Below, piece after piece: positions 15,981 through 25,100 of a stretch of 64,000 bases of DNA. The stretch's first letter is position 1. Every line of letters begins with the position of its first letter. The position numbers were made by a program, and so were the translations under genes. The notes below the pieces were generated by a model, which saw only the letters and a list, made by a program, of their open reading frames with translations, did no database searches and was not told the origin of the DNA. Source of the DNA: Murdochiella massiliensis (GTDB lineage: Bacteria > Bacillota > Clostridia > Tissierellales > Peptoniphilaceae); NCBI RefSeq assembly GCF_900059565.1, contig NZ_FIZW01000002.1, positions 62,001 to 126,000 of the forward strand, read 5' to 3'.

Positions 15981-17187
15981 GAGAGTGCTTTATTTAGATC
16001 TCTCAACTCAGTGTAATCTTAGATGTTGTCATTGTTATAATAGTCGCTATTTCTCGAATCAGGAAGATGCATTTTCGTTTGAAACTTTTTGCAAGCAGAT
16101 ATCTGGTTATGAGTTTAATAGATTTCATTTGTTGGGGGGCGAACCTCTCATGTCCTTACATCTATTTGAGGTATTAAATTATGCGTTAAAAAAAGCGATT
16201 TTGGTATCTATCAATACCAATGGTGTTTACCTAGATGAAGGAATGATTGATAAACTGCGCATGTATCCAAATCTCGATCAAATTACCGTGAGTGTAGATG
16301 GGGGGAATGAAGAGGACAATGATGCTATACGTGGGAGAGGGACGTTTGCGAAGGTGGTGTCTAACCTTCGGAAGTTTAAGACCAAAGCTACGAATATTGA
16401 GCTTAATCTTGCCTGCGTAATGACACAAAAAAATTTATGTCATATTGAACTTCTGCCCTTTCTTGTAGAAGACTGTGATTGTCTTTTGATTTCCTCGTTG
16501 TTTTATAAAGGGAATGCGGAGAAGAACTTCATTCGGAAGGATATGGATGGTAATTTTCTATTTGAAAAATTGAAGATTCTTGTTCAAAACGCCAATATGG
16601 TCGGGAAAGCGATTCAACTAGACTTGCCCCCGATTGGTTTATGGTGGTTACAATTTTTATTGGGTGAAAATCTATCAGATGTAGTAATACCAAAATGGGA
16701 TTGTAGTGAGAGTAAATTATACTACTCCGCTACTAATAAACTGTATTTATGCAGCCCTAGTTCTTTTTTTATGGACAAGTATCAAATAAGAAACGCCGTA
16801 TTTCCACATGTGAATAGAAAGCTTTGCACAAGGGATTGTATTTTCAATGATCGTTGTATACTCTGTGAAATTAACTGTAACATGGAACAATTCCATATTT
16901 GCAATTTCGTGTTGCATCAAGCTGAACAGTGTTTTTCAGTTCTTCTTAAGTGTTTGGTAAAGAAGTCTAATGATTATGCATTTTTCAGTCACCAAGGTTT
17001 TAGCTATTTTGTGAACCATGGTACAGGAGCGAGGTATCGTCTTTGCTCTGATCATAATGTGAATAATTATAATCCATTGGAGACTTATCAACAATGTTCG
17101 GCTCGAGAGAAATTGCAGTATAAGCTGATCATGGCTGGATTATATGCAAGTGGTCAATTCTATCTTTGTGAAAAGTATTCAAAGTGA
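15973..17187 (+). CDS. Radical SAM peptide maturase 2
   Basis: 404 residues from ATG 15973, with GAGGAGA at 15960-15966; the longer frame from 15931 starts inside the PqqD-like gene without an SD. CNLRCCHC at residues 14-21 is the iron-sulfur motif, with HLLGGEPLM and SINTNGVYL after it. The C-terminal region has auxiliary-cluster cysteines: NKLYLC, then CTRDCIFNDRCILCEINC. The Gly usual in the first SPASM element is replaced. The last 100 residues are unlike known domains. It differs clearly from maturase 1, so two separate modifications, or a two-enzyme complex, are likely. Confidence 0.87.
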   Translation: MNKRVLYLDLSTQCNLRCCHCYNSRYFSNQEDAFSFETFCKQISGYEFNRFHLLGGEPLMSLHLFEVLNYALKKAILVSINTNGVYLDEGMIDKLRMYPNLDQITVSVDGGNEEDNDAIRGRGTFAKVVSNLRKFKTKATNIELNLACVMTQKNLCHIELLPFLVEDCDCLLISSLFYKGNAEKNFIRKDMDGNFLFEKLKILVQNANMVGKAIQLDLPPIGLWWLQFLLGENLSDVVIPKWDCSESKLYYSATNKLYLCSPSSFFMDKYQIRNAVFPHVNRKLCTRDCIFNDRCILCEINCNMEQFHICNFVLHQAEQCFSVLLKCLVKKSNDYAFFSHQGFSYFVNHGTGARYRLCSDHNVNNYNPLETYQQCSAREKLQYKLIMAGLYASGQFYLCEKYSK

Positions 17188-17231
17188 TCTTTAGTTTATT
17201 CTTTGGCATCTTATTATCGGGAGGAAGGATT

Positions 17232-18824
17232 ATGAAAACTATACTAAAAACAATGGGCGCAAAGCGATTTTTGTTTTTATTGATTTTTATTCTTGCTTAC
17301 AGTTTTTCAGCTTTTATTCCCGTCTTTTTTATTCAAAAGCTGATAGACTCCATAGATTCTGTCGCAACGAATGATGCGATATTCCACATTATCATCTATG
17401 GAACCCTATATATGTTGATGCAGCTGCTGAATCAGCTTTTTTACGCACTTTATAACTATATTTGTGATAAGTATCAGAACCAGTATGCTGAGAAAACGAG
17501 GCAACAGATTTTCTGTGCTATTCTGGAAGCGGATGAGATTAGCTATAAAAAAGAAGATTTTGGGCAGTTGTCCAGTAAAATTATTGAGGACACACATTTT
17601 ATATCTGAAAACTATTATTCTACCACTGTAATGGGAGTTGTCTCGATTATCAACTTCTTCATTGGTTTTTGGTTCATGTCTACGATCAGCCTCTATTTAT
17701 CGCTTATTATAATTCCTTTGGGGCTTGTATCATCCTTTTGTTCCAACCGAATGGTAAAAATGACGGAGAAGAATCTTGATATGCAAAGGGAGATTACAGA
17801 GCAGAGTTGGAAACTATTCGGGGAAGGTATTCGAGGTATCAAGCACATCAAACTCTTTGATAGGAATGGGAGCTACTTTCAAAAGATAAAATCTATCTCA
17901 AATCGCCTTTGCTTAGTGAACATCAAACAGAGCAAGATTGAGAACTTCGGTAATTTTGTCGTTGGTACGCTTTATATGGTTACGATAGGAATTATTATGT
18001 TAGTGTCTGCGATTTTTGTTCTCTATGGTTATATTACGTTTGGTGGGTTATTAGCACTGGTAATGTATAATCACATGTTGGTCGATCCGCTGTTACAATT
18101 GATAGAAACGCAACAGATGATGGTCAAATTAAACATATCTAATCAACGCATCCAAAAGATATTGAACTTAAAAGGATATGAACGAAACAGAGAGAGTACG
18201 AGCATTTGTGCAATTCGGGCAGAACACATCACCTTTGGTTACGAAGGAAAATGGATCCTATCGGATTTCAACTATGAATTTATTCGTGGAAAAACGTATT
18301 GCATTGTTGGCGAAACGGGAAGCGGAAAGAGTACATTGGTTAATCTTCTTGCTGGTTACTTGTCACCGCAGATAGGGAGTATCATCTATGTTTCACCAAA
18401 CAAACGGGAAGTAAGAGGTTGTATTCCCACTCGTGTTTCTTTTTTGGCGCAGGATGGCTTCCTGTTCAACGCAACGATTGACGAAAATATTCGTTTTGCA
18501 AATCCAAAGATGGCAGAGACCCAACTTGCGCATCTGAAGGAAATTTGTAGCCTAACCGAGGTGTGCAACCGAATTCAGGACACTATTGGCGATAATGGTA
18601 ATAAGCTATCTGGTGGCGAGAGAAAACGGCTTCTCTTGGCAATCTGTCTTGCAAAAGAGGACAGTGATGTTCTGATTTTTGACGAGCTTTCTAGCTCTTT
18701 AGATCATCAAACTTATCAAAAGATACTGAGGGCAATTGAGCCATTATTTATGGATAAGATTGTTATTTTTATTGAACACTATCGGATTGAAAAAGATGCT
18801 TACGATGCTCTTATTGAGCTGTGA
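17232..18824 (+). CDS. ABC exporter, fused membrane and ATPase domains
   Basis: 530 residues from ATG 17232 (SD GGGAGGAAGG). Residues 1-310 hold about six membrane helices (FLFLLIFILAYSFSAFIPVFF and others). The ATPase follows: Walker A GETGSGKST, Q-loop LAQDG, signature LSGGERKR, Walker B VLIFDELSSSLD and switch His in FIEHYR. There is no N-terminal C39 peptidase domain, in line with a precursor lacking a double-glycine site. As the last gene of the cluster it is the likely exporter of the mature peptide. A bacteriocin self-protection role is possible. Confidence 0.88.
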   Translation: MKTILKTMGAKRFLFLLIFILAYSFSAFIPVFFIQKLIDSIDSVATNDAIFHIIIYGTLYMLMQLLNQLFYALYNYICDKYQNQYAEKTRQQIFCAILEADEISYKKEDFGQLSSKIIEDTHFISENYYSTTVMGVVSIINFFIGFWFMSTISLYLSLIIIPLGLVSSFCSNRMVKMTEKNLDMQREITEQSWKLFGEGIRGIKHIKLFDRNGSYFQKIKSISNRLCLVNIKQSKIENFGNFVVGTLYMVTIGIIMLVSAIFVLYGYITFGGLLALVMYNHMLVDPLLQLIETQQMMVKLNISNQRIQKILNLKGYERNRESTSICAIRAEHITFGYEGKWILSDFNYEFIRGKTYCIVGETGSGKSTLVNLLAGYLSPQIGSIIYVSPNKREVRGCIPTRVSFLAQDGFLFNATIDENIRFANPKMAETQLAHLKEICSLTEVCNRIQDTIGDNGNKLSGGERKRLLLAICLAKEDSDVLIFDELSSSLDHQTYQKILRAIEPLFMDKIVIFIEHYRIEKDAYDALIEL

Positions 18825-18952
18825 TTTGTTGCATCTTTTCTTCCTGTTCTATAATCCGTTGTACATCTACAAAAAAAGGAATCTGCCCCAAAACGTGTAC
18901 ATTTGTAAATGATGTGAGACTAAAAACAGGAGAGAGAATTTCTTGTATGCTA

Positions 18953-18997
18953 CCCTATTGCTGGCGGGTTAACCCGCCAGCAATAGGGCGCGTTTTT
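18953..18997 (+). terminator. 36-base perfect palindrome at the IS left end, terminator-like
   Basis: 18953-18988 is a palindrome with 18-base arms and no loop (CCCTATTGCTGGCGGGTT and its complement), followed by GCGCGTTTTT. It covers the transposase stop codon. Read from the peptide-cluster side it could end the transcript and shield the IS; in the remnant copy this place is taken by the 54-bp repeats. Confidence 0.7.
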
Positions 18998-19918
18998 CCA
19001 TGGGCGTTAACCACCCCAAGGTCTGCATAGGAAGCCGATTCGATTTATCTAAATAGCGCTTCATCTGTACCGGCAAATCCTCGTAGCTGTAGAAAGACAA
19101 GCGCGAATAGAAGCGTTCGTTGTCATTACGATGACTCCGTTCTACTTTACCATTGTGTCTCGGCGTCCTTGGGTGAATGAGCTGGTGCGTAATCCCTTTT
19201 TTTGGCAAAACAGGTCAAATGGATGCGTTCGGCGTGTTTTCTGGAAGTGAGTAAATTCAAAGCCATTATCTGTCTGTATGATTTTTGGTTGATAGCCAAA
19301 ATGTTTGATGGCCATTTTGATAAATTCCACACTGGAGTAGGAAGATTGCTCGCGGAAGGCGTAGATAAATCGCTCCCTACTGGCTTCGTCAATGACCGTG
19401 TACTGATAGAACTTGTCAGGCATTCTCCCTACATAGCAGGCTTTGGGAACATATTTCACGTCGAGTTGCCATTTTATGCCCAGATTTTTTGGTGTATCGT
19501 AAGGCTTTGGCACGTAGGCCTTCTTCTTTGCCGGTTTTTCCTTGTAGAAGCCTTGCTTTCAAAGAAAACGAAAAAGGGAGCAGGGATGACGTTGATAGCC
19601 GTGTTGAAATTTGAGTTTCGCGTACAGTTCAATGAGGGAGATGGTTGGATTTCGCCGAATGAGATTTTTTATCCACGTCTTTTCCTGTGGTGTATGGGCA
19701 CTCGGATGCTGCGTTTTTGGACGATGCGAGCGGTCTCTTAGGGAATCGATCGTTCCGTCAAAACGACGATTCCAGCGCATGAGGGAGGCCTTTGAGATCT
19801 TGTAGCGGCGAACAACAAATCTCACTGACCATCCCAAGCGATACGTGTTAACGGCATGAAATCTTGTTTCCAAAGTATGTGGCAGATACCGCTGCGTTTT
19901 TGCTATACTGGTTGACAT
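18969..19918 (-). pseudogene. Broken DDE transposase
   Basis: ATG 19918 follows SD GAAAGGA. Residues 1-119 are a helix-turn-helix part (VVRRYKISKASLMRWNRR). An in-frame TGA at 19561-19559 interrupts it; the frame continues at once with KQGFYKEKPAKKK into the catalytic domain. DDE residues are seen in WQLDVKYVP, IIQTDNGFEF and GKVERSH. A second break lies in a run of seven A on the minus strand (19203-19197): the frame must step back one base to read GITHQLIHPRTPRHNGKVER. The run followed by G is A AAA AAG, a known -1 slippery site, so programmed frameshifting is possible there, but the TGA still makes the gene a likely pseudogene. Confidence 0.88.
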
Positions 19919-20044
19919 AGAGAGAATCCTTTCTTTGTTTGGTGGACACTTTCATTGTACAGGACTTCTCTCTATGTTTTTTTCTTTTTGGTCTCACATC
20001 AATTGTATCTCTACAATCATGCTGGTATCGCTTGGGGAAAAATC

Positions 20045-20073
20045 TTGACAAGCCTCTGTTGCGCGTTTATAAT
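20045..20073 (+). promoter_or_regulatory. Consensus promoter of rpmF-plsX-rnc-smc
   Basis: TTGACA (20045-20050), 17-base spacer, TATAAT (20068-20073): a perfect sigma-A promoter. It lies just outside the IS right end and about 45 bases before the rpmF start. Confidence 0.93.
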
Positions 20074-20117
20074 TCATGTGTTCATCTAATCTAATTTAGG
20101 AAGAAGGAGGTGTTTTC

Positions 20118-20300
20118 ATGGCCGTACCAAAGAGAAAGACGTCAAAGCAAAGAAGAGACAAAAGAAGAGCTTCTTCCTATCGTTTAACGACTTATGCGAC
20201 GGTAAAGTGCCCGAATTGCGGCGAAGCAAAATTACCGCATCACATTTGTCCGCACTGCGGATACTATGACGGAAAAGAAGTGATTCAAATCGGTGAATAA
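20118..20300 (+). CDS. rpmF: 50S ribosomal protein L32
   Basis: 60 residues: MAVPKRKTSKQRRDKRR start and a zinc ribbon with CPNCGE and CPHCGY, the four-cysteine form. SD AAGGAGG precedes ATG 20118. In relatives rpmF usually follows a DUF177 gene; here the IS and peptide cluster occupy that side. Followed at once by a terminator. Confidence 0.97.
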   Translation: MAVPKRKTSKQRRDKRRASSYRLTTYATVKCPNCGEAKLPHHICPHCGYYDGKEVIQIGE

Positions 20301-20303
20301 CCG

Positions 20304-20334
20304 AAGGTGCGGGAGATGTTCCGCACCTTTTTTT
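20304..20334 (+). terminator. Terminator after rpmF
   Basis: Stem AAGGTGCGG / CCGCACCTT (20304-20312, 20321-20329) with an 8-base loop and a run of seven T. It separates highly expressed rpmF from plsX-rnc-smc, which must depend on read-through or on a promoter I cannot identify. Confidence 0.9.
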
Positions 20335-20402
20335 GTTGTTGGCGTGTTGATCCGGCAAAACGATTGCGGGAAGATATTCGATTATTCGGAATGGAGGCGT
20401 GT

Positions 20403-21413
20403 ATGACAAAAATCATTATCGATGCGCTGGGTGCGGATGCCGGCCCCAAAATGGTGGCTTCGGCCATTAAGTTGGCACTAAGCAAACGTGCGTTTTCATG
20501 CGTAGTTGTCGGCCCGTCTTCCGTTCTCTCTCCGGCAATAGGTGAGCTTAAACAGGCGGAAATTGTCGACACCAACACGTTCATTTCCAATGACGAATCC
20601 CCTGTTTTTGCTATTCGTCGGAAAAAACAGTCCAGTTTGGTGCTTGCCTTTTCTCGTCTCAATGCTGACGGCGATGTGTTACTTTCCGCCGGCAGTACCG
20701 GGGCACTTCTGGCCGGCGGCTATTTCTTAACCAAGCGTATTGAAGGCATGGAGCGGATGTGTCTGGTGCCAACGATTCCGCATATGAACGGTGGAATTTT
20801 GCTTGCCGATGCAGGCGCCACCATGGACACGACTCCGGCGATGCTCTTGCAGTTTGCGGAGATCAGCGCGGCCTATGCGAAACGGGCGCTCGGAAAAAGC
20901 GAGGTCAAAGTGGGACTGCTTAACGTCGGGCAGGAGGCGGAAAAGGGCGATAAACGCGCGATTGAAACGCATCGTCTGCTTGAGGAGAGTGAGCTTACAT
21001 TTATAGGTAATGTGGAAGCGCGGGATATCCTTTTTGCGGATTGTGATGTGCTGGTTGCGGACGGATTTGCTGGCAATATCGCCTTAAAATCAATGGAAGG
21101 CATGGCAAAATTCGCCCTGCAGACGTTGAAAGATGTGCTTTATACCAATACAAAAACAAAACTTGGCGCGCTGCTAATTAAAAAGGACTTGAAACAGGCA
21201 TTCGGCTCCATGGACTATCGTGCGCACGGCGGAGCACCGCTGCTTGGCGCGCGCAAACCGATTTATAAGGCGCATGGAAATTCAAACGCATCAACCTTTG
21301 CGCTCGCTATTGAGGAAGCACTGGACTTTGCAGAAAGCGGCGTCATTGAGGATGTAGCCCATCGGTTTGGCGGAAGTCATCCTGCTGAGGAGGAAAGCCA
21401 TGCCGAAGGCTGA
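20403..21413 (+). CDS. plsX: Phosphate acyltransferase PlsX
   Basis: 336 residues from ATG 20403 (SD GGAGG); the upstream in-frame start at 20307 is inside the terminator. PlsX converts acyl-ACP to acyl-phosphate for phosphatidic acid synthesis. Seen: SAGSTGALLAGG, GLLNVGQEAEKG, DVLVADGFAGNIALK and a C-terminal HGGAPLLG. The N-terminal motif reads IDALGADAGP in place of the common DAMGGD-x-AP. The fab genes and acpP that often sit between plsX and rnc are absent. The stop overlaps rnc. Confidence 0.93.
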   Translation: MTKIIIDALGADAGPKMVASAIKLALSKRAFSCVVVGPSSVLSPAIGELKQAEIVDTNTFISNDESPVFAIRRKKQSSLVLAFSRLNADGDVLLSAGSTGALLAGGYFLTKRIEGMERMCLVPTIPHMNGGILLADAGATMDTTPAMLLQFAEISAAYAKRALGKSEVKVGLLNVGQEAEKGDKRAIETHRLLEESELTFIGNVEARDILFADCDVLVADGFAGNIALKSMEGMAKFALQTLKDVLYTNTKTKLGALLIKKDLKQAFGSMDYRAHGGAPLLGARKPIYKAHGNSNASTFALAIEEALDFAESGVIEDVAHRFGGSHPAEEESHAEG

Positions 21414-22104
21414 TTGGGAAGAATTTCAGGAGCGCTTAGGATATCGCTTTACGCAACCCGCTTTATTGCGAAAGGCGATGATTCATCGTTCTCTGCTCAA
21501 TGAACAGCCGGACGAAACCTTGGAAAGCAATGAGCGGCTGGAATTTTTGGGCGATGCTGTGTTGGAACTCATTACGACGGATCATTTTTTCCGTCGTTTT
21601 CCTCATGATCCGGAGGGGGAACTCTCGCGTAAACGGGCATTGGCGGTCTGTGAGGCCTCTTTTGCCAAAATTGGTCGCGAGATTGGATTGGACTCCCTCT
21701 TACAGCTCGGTCACGGAGAGGAAATGCAGGGCGGCAGGCAAAAGCCGTCGCTTCTGGCCGATGCATTTGAAGCCCTTTGTGGCGCCATTTATCTTGATGG
21801 CGGAATGGATTTTTTAACGCCGTGGTTTGTCGGAAAGTTGGAAGCTATGCACGAAAAGCTGGAAGCGTCCAGCGTCGATACGGATGCAAAATCGGCTCTT
21901 CATCGCTATGTTTTACGTCAAGGCCTTTCCCAAAACTACGTATTGCTGGAAGAAAGCGGCCCTTCACATCAGCGCACATTTCGTGTTGCGGTGGAAATCG
22001 ATGGAAAACGCATTGCGGAAGGATCGGGAAAGAGCAAGAAGCGTGCTGAGGCACAAGCGGCACATGAAGCACTTTTACGTTTAACCAAGAATAACCGTTC
22101 CTAA
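21400..22104 (+). CDS. rnc: Ribonuclease III
   Basis: 234 residues from ATG 21400, with SD GAGGAGGAAA inside the plsX end. The signature NERLEFLGDAVLEL (catalytic Glu/Asp) lies near residue 38, the second acidic site is DAFEALCGAIYLDGG, and a C-terminal double-stranded RNA-binding domain ends KSKKRAEAQAAHEALL. It processes rRNA precursors and cuts structured RNA. rnc directly before smc is the standard Bacillota order. Confidence 0.96.
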   Translation: MPKADWEEFQERLGYRFTQPALLRKAMIHRSLLNEQPDETLESNERLEFLGDAVLELITTDHFFRRFPHDPEGELSRKRALAVCEASFAKIGREIGLDSLLQLGHGEEMQGGRQKPSLLADAFEALCGAIYLDGGMDFLTPWFVGKLEAMHEKLEASSVDTDAKSALHRYVLRQGLSQNYVLLEESGPSHQRTFRVAVEIDGKRIAEGSGKSKKRAEAQAAHEALLRLTKNNRS

Positions 22105-22180
22105 CGGAACGACATTGTGATGCAGAACGATCACGCGATAAGAGAAACACGAGAGAAACGATGAAGACGAGGTTGGCACA

Positions 22181-25100
22181 GTGCGACTGAAAAGTTTGGA
22201 ACTTTATGGATTCAAATCCTTTGCCGAAAAAACGACATTACAATTTCATGATGATTTCGTTGCCGTTGTCGGCCCGAACGGATCCGGAAAATCCAATCTG
22301 TCGGATGCGGTACGGTGGGTGCTGGGTGAGCAATCCGCCAAGGCGCTTCGCGGAAGTCGCATGGAAGATGTCATTTTTAACGGCACGGATAAAAAAGCGC
22401 CCATGAACCTGGCGCAGGTGGTGCTGGTTTTTGACAACACCGATGGCGAAATTCCTCTTCCGTATGATGAAGTCAGCGTCGCCCGAAAAGTCTATCGCAA
22501 TGGCGAAGGTCAGTATTTTATCAACTCTCAACAGGTGCGCCGCAAAGATGTTCACGAACTGTTTCTGAACACCGGCGTGGGAAAAGAAGGCTATTCCATT
22601 ATCGGCCAGGGGCGCATTGACGAGATTCTCAGCACACGAAGCGAAGATCGGCGCAGTGTCTTCGAAGAAGCCGCCGGCATTGCCGGATACAAATACAAAA
22701 AAACGGAATCGCAGCAACGCTTGGATCGCACGGAACAGCAGCTTGAAACCGTGCATCAGGATATTCATATCAAAGAGCAGGAAGCACGTCTGATGAAACG
22801 GCAGGCGGAAAATGCTAAAGCCGGTCGACGTCTGATGCAGGAATTGGATCAGCATGAGCTTTCCCTGCTAAAAGCACAGCAGGATGCGGCGGATGTGCGC
22901 ATTGCGCAGATCGATGCGGACATCGTCCTTCATACCGATGAGCTCGATGCGTTGCAAAAACAAAATGAACAACTTGACGAGCAGCTTCATCCCTATGAAG
23001 CTTTTCTTCAGGAGTGGGAAACCAAGCGCAGTGCCCTGCTTGCGGAAAAAGAACGACGGGAACGCGATATTCAGCAGGAAGAGACCCGGAGAAGTGTTGC
23101 GCAGGAAAAAATCCAGTTTTATCGTCAGGATCTTGCACGCCTGGATAGTGAAGGAAATGCGGCAACGGCCAATGCACAGGTGTTGCAGGAAAAAATCCGG
23201 GATGAAGAAAAAGAAGAAGCGCGATTAACAAAGGCGCTTGCCGAAGTGGAACAGGCTATCGATGCACTTTCCGGCGATCGGAAAACAACGAGTGATGAGC
23301 TGTCGCAGGAGCGTCTGCGTGCGGAAGAAGAGGTACGTCGTCTGCAGGAAGCGCTTTCGGTTTTACGCTATCGGCGAGAAGAAGCGGAAAAAGCGCGAGA
23401 AGAGCTGCAGAAAAAGCAAAAGGAACAAACGGCCGTTACCGAAGCGCTGGATACGGCAGTGGCGACGTTAACCAAAGAAAAAAGCGAACAAGAAGCGCTT
23501 CTGCAGGAACGACTGCAGGCACAAACAGAGACGCGACAAACCCTAAGCGCCTGTGAAGAAGATGTAAGGCAACTGCTAAGCGATGCCGACCGCCTTGCCG
23601 AAAGCAAGCGAACGGGAGAAGCGGAACGCGCAGGCATCGCTTCACAAGAAAAAATGCTTCGTGCGCTCATGCAACAATACGAAGGTTATCAGCGCTCCGT
23701 GCAGAATCTGCTGAAGATTGCTGATCGGGAAGAGAACGTAAAGGCACATCTCATCGGCCCCTTAGCGGATCTCATTCAGGTCGAAAAGGGCTATGAGACC
23801 GCAGTGGAGGTGGCTCTCGGCGGTGCGTTACAAAATGTGGTCGTGGAAAGCGAACAGGATGCCAAAGCCCTGATTGCGCTACTAAAAGAGCGTAAACTCG
23901 GGCGCGTGACGTTTCTTCCGCTGGATCGTATTGAAGGATCCGATCCGGTGATTTCCAAAGCAAAAGAGGCACTTTGTAACGGAACGCAGGCGGTGCATTA
24001 TGATGCACGTCTGGAAGAGATTGTTTCCCATTTCTTGGGACGAACCACTTTCGTGGAGACGATCGACGATGCAATTCGTGTTTCCCATCGCGATAAGGAG
24101 CGAAATCGCGTTATTTCATTGGAAGGTGATGTGGTTAATACTTGGGGATCTATGGTGGGCGGCATTATGCATCACCGCAATGCCGCGTCATTGATCAACC
24201 GCGACAAAGAATTGCACACTCTGCAGGAACGCCTTGTGGAGGAGGAAAAACGTCTTCAGGAAGTGGAAGAATCCTGGAAAACGACACAGTCGAAACGGGA
24301 AGCGGCCATGGCAAAACGAGAAGCTCTTCTTCATCGTCTGCAGGAAGAACAGGAAGAGGAGCGCACTCTGCGCGATGCCCTGGAAGACTTGCGCATGAGC
24401 CTTGCTGCGAAACAACGTGAACAGCAGGAGGCAAAGCGGCTCTTTGCGCAAAGCCCGACTACACTTCCGGAAGAGTTTGACGAAGAAGAAACTACGCTGA
24501 AAGCAGAGGAAGAAAAAGCACTGTCGCTTCTTCAATCGTTGCAGAAGCGAGAAGAAGAAGAGCGAAAGTCAATCCAGGGAAAAGAAAAAGAGGAAGCGGT
24601 ACTTCGTAATCAACGCGATTACTTCACAAAGGATCTTTCTGCACTGCAGATAAGGATTAAAGAAAACCGAGAAAAGGCCAAGGCGCTTGCCCAAGAAAAT
24701 GCCATCCGAGAAGAACAGAAAGAAGAAGCGCGACGCATATTGGAAAGCAGCCGAAAGCAGATTGAAGAAGGCGAAGCGAAGCAAAAGCGCGACAGGGAAG
24801 CGAGTGAAGCCGATCAACAGCAATGGGAAGCACTGGAAAGAGAATATCAGTTGCAGCATGAGCAGGCGGAAAAACGCATGCAACAGCGACAAGTGACCTC
24901 CGATCGTCTGCAGGAAGAGAAGAATCAGCTTTTCCGTCTGGAGATGGAAAAAGAACAAAAAGAAGCGCAGCGTAAACAATGGCTTGAGGATTATCGTATT
25001 CAATACGATCTCAGCGAAGAAATGGTGCAAGAGCGCCTGAAAAATTTGGTGCCGGTGGAAACATCTCGCCAGCAGGTTCGCGAAATTCGGGAAAAGCTCT

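Larger units (their letters stand above)
18896..20015 (-). mobile_element. Insertion sequence, 1120 bp, rve/DDE type (IS3/IS481-like), decayed
   Basis: The ends are imperfect 25-bp inverted repeats that both start TGTA and share the inner TGATGTGAGAC: left 18896-18920, right 19991-20015 (19 of 25 positions match). The single transposase gene lies on the minus strand and is broken. No target duplication is seen (left flank AAAACG, right flank ATCATG). The right end stops 29 bases before the -35 of the rpmF promoter. 18825-18895 holds nothing I can call. Confidence 0.88.

Noticed and set aside
19147..19392. Separate small gene in the transposase region
   Set aside because: It is a third-frame shadow of the broken transposase.
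22117..22163. Short frame between rnc and smc
   Set aside because: 14 codons, no SD and no recognisable content; likely chance.
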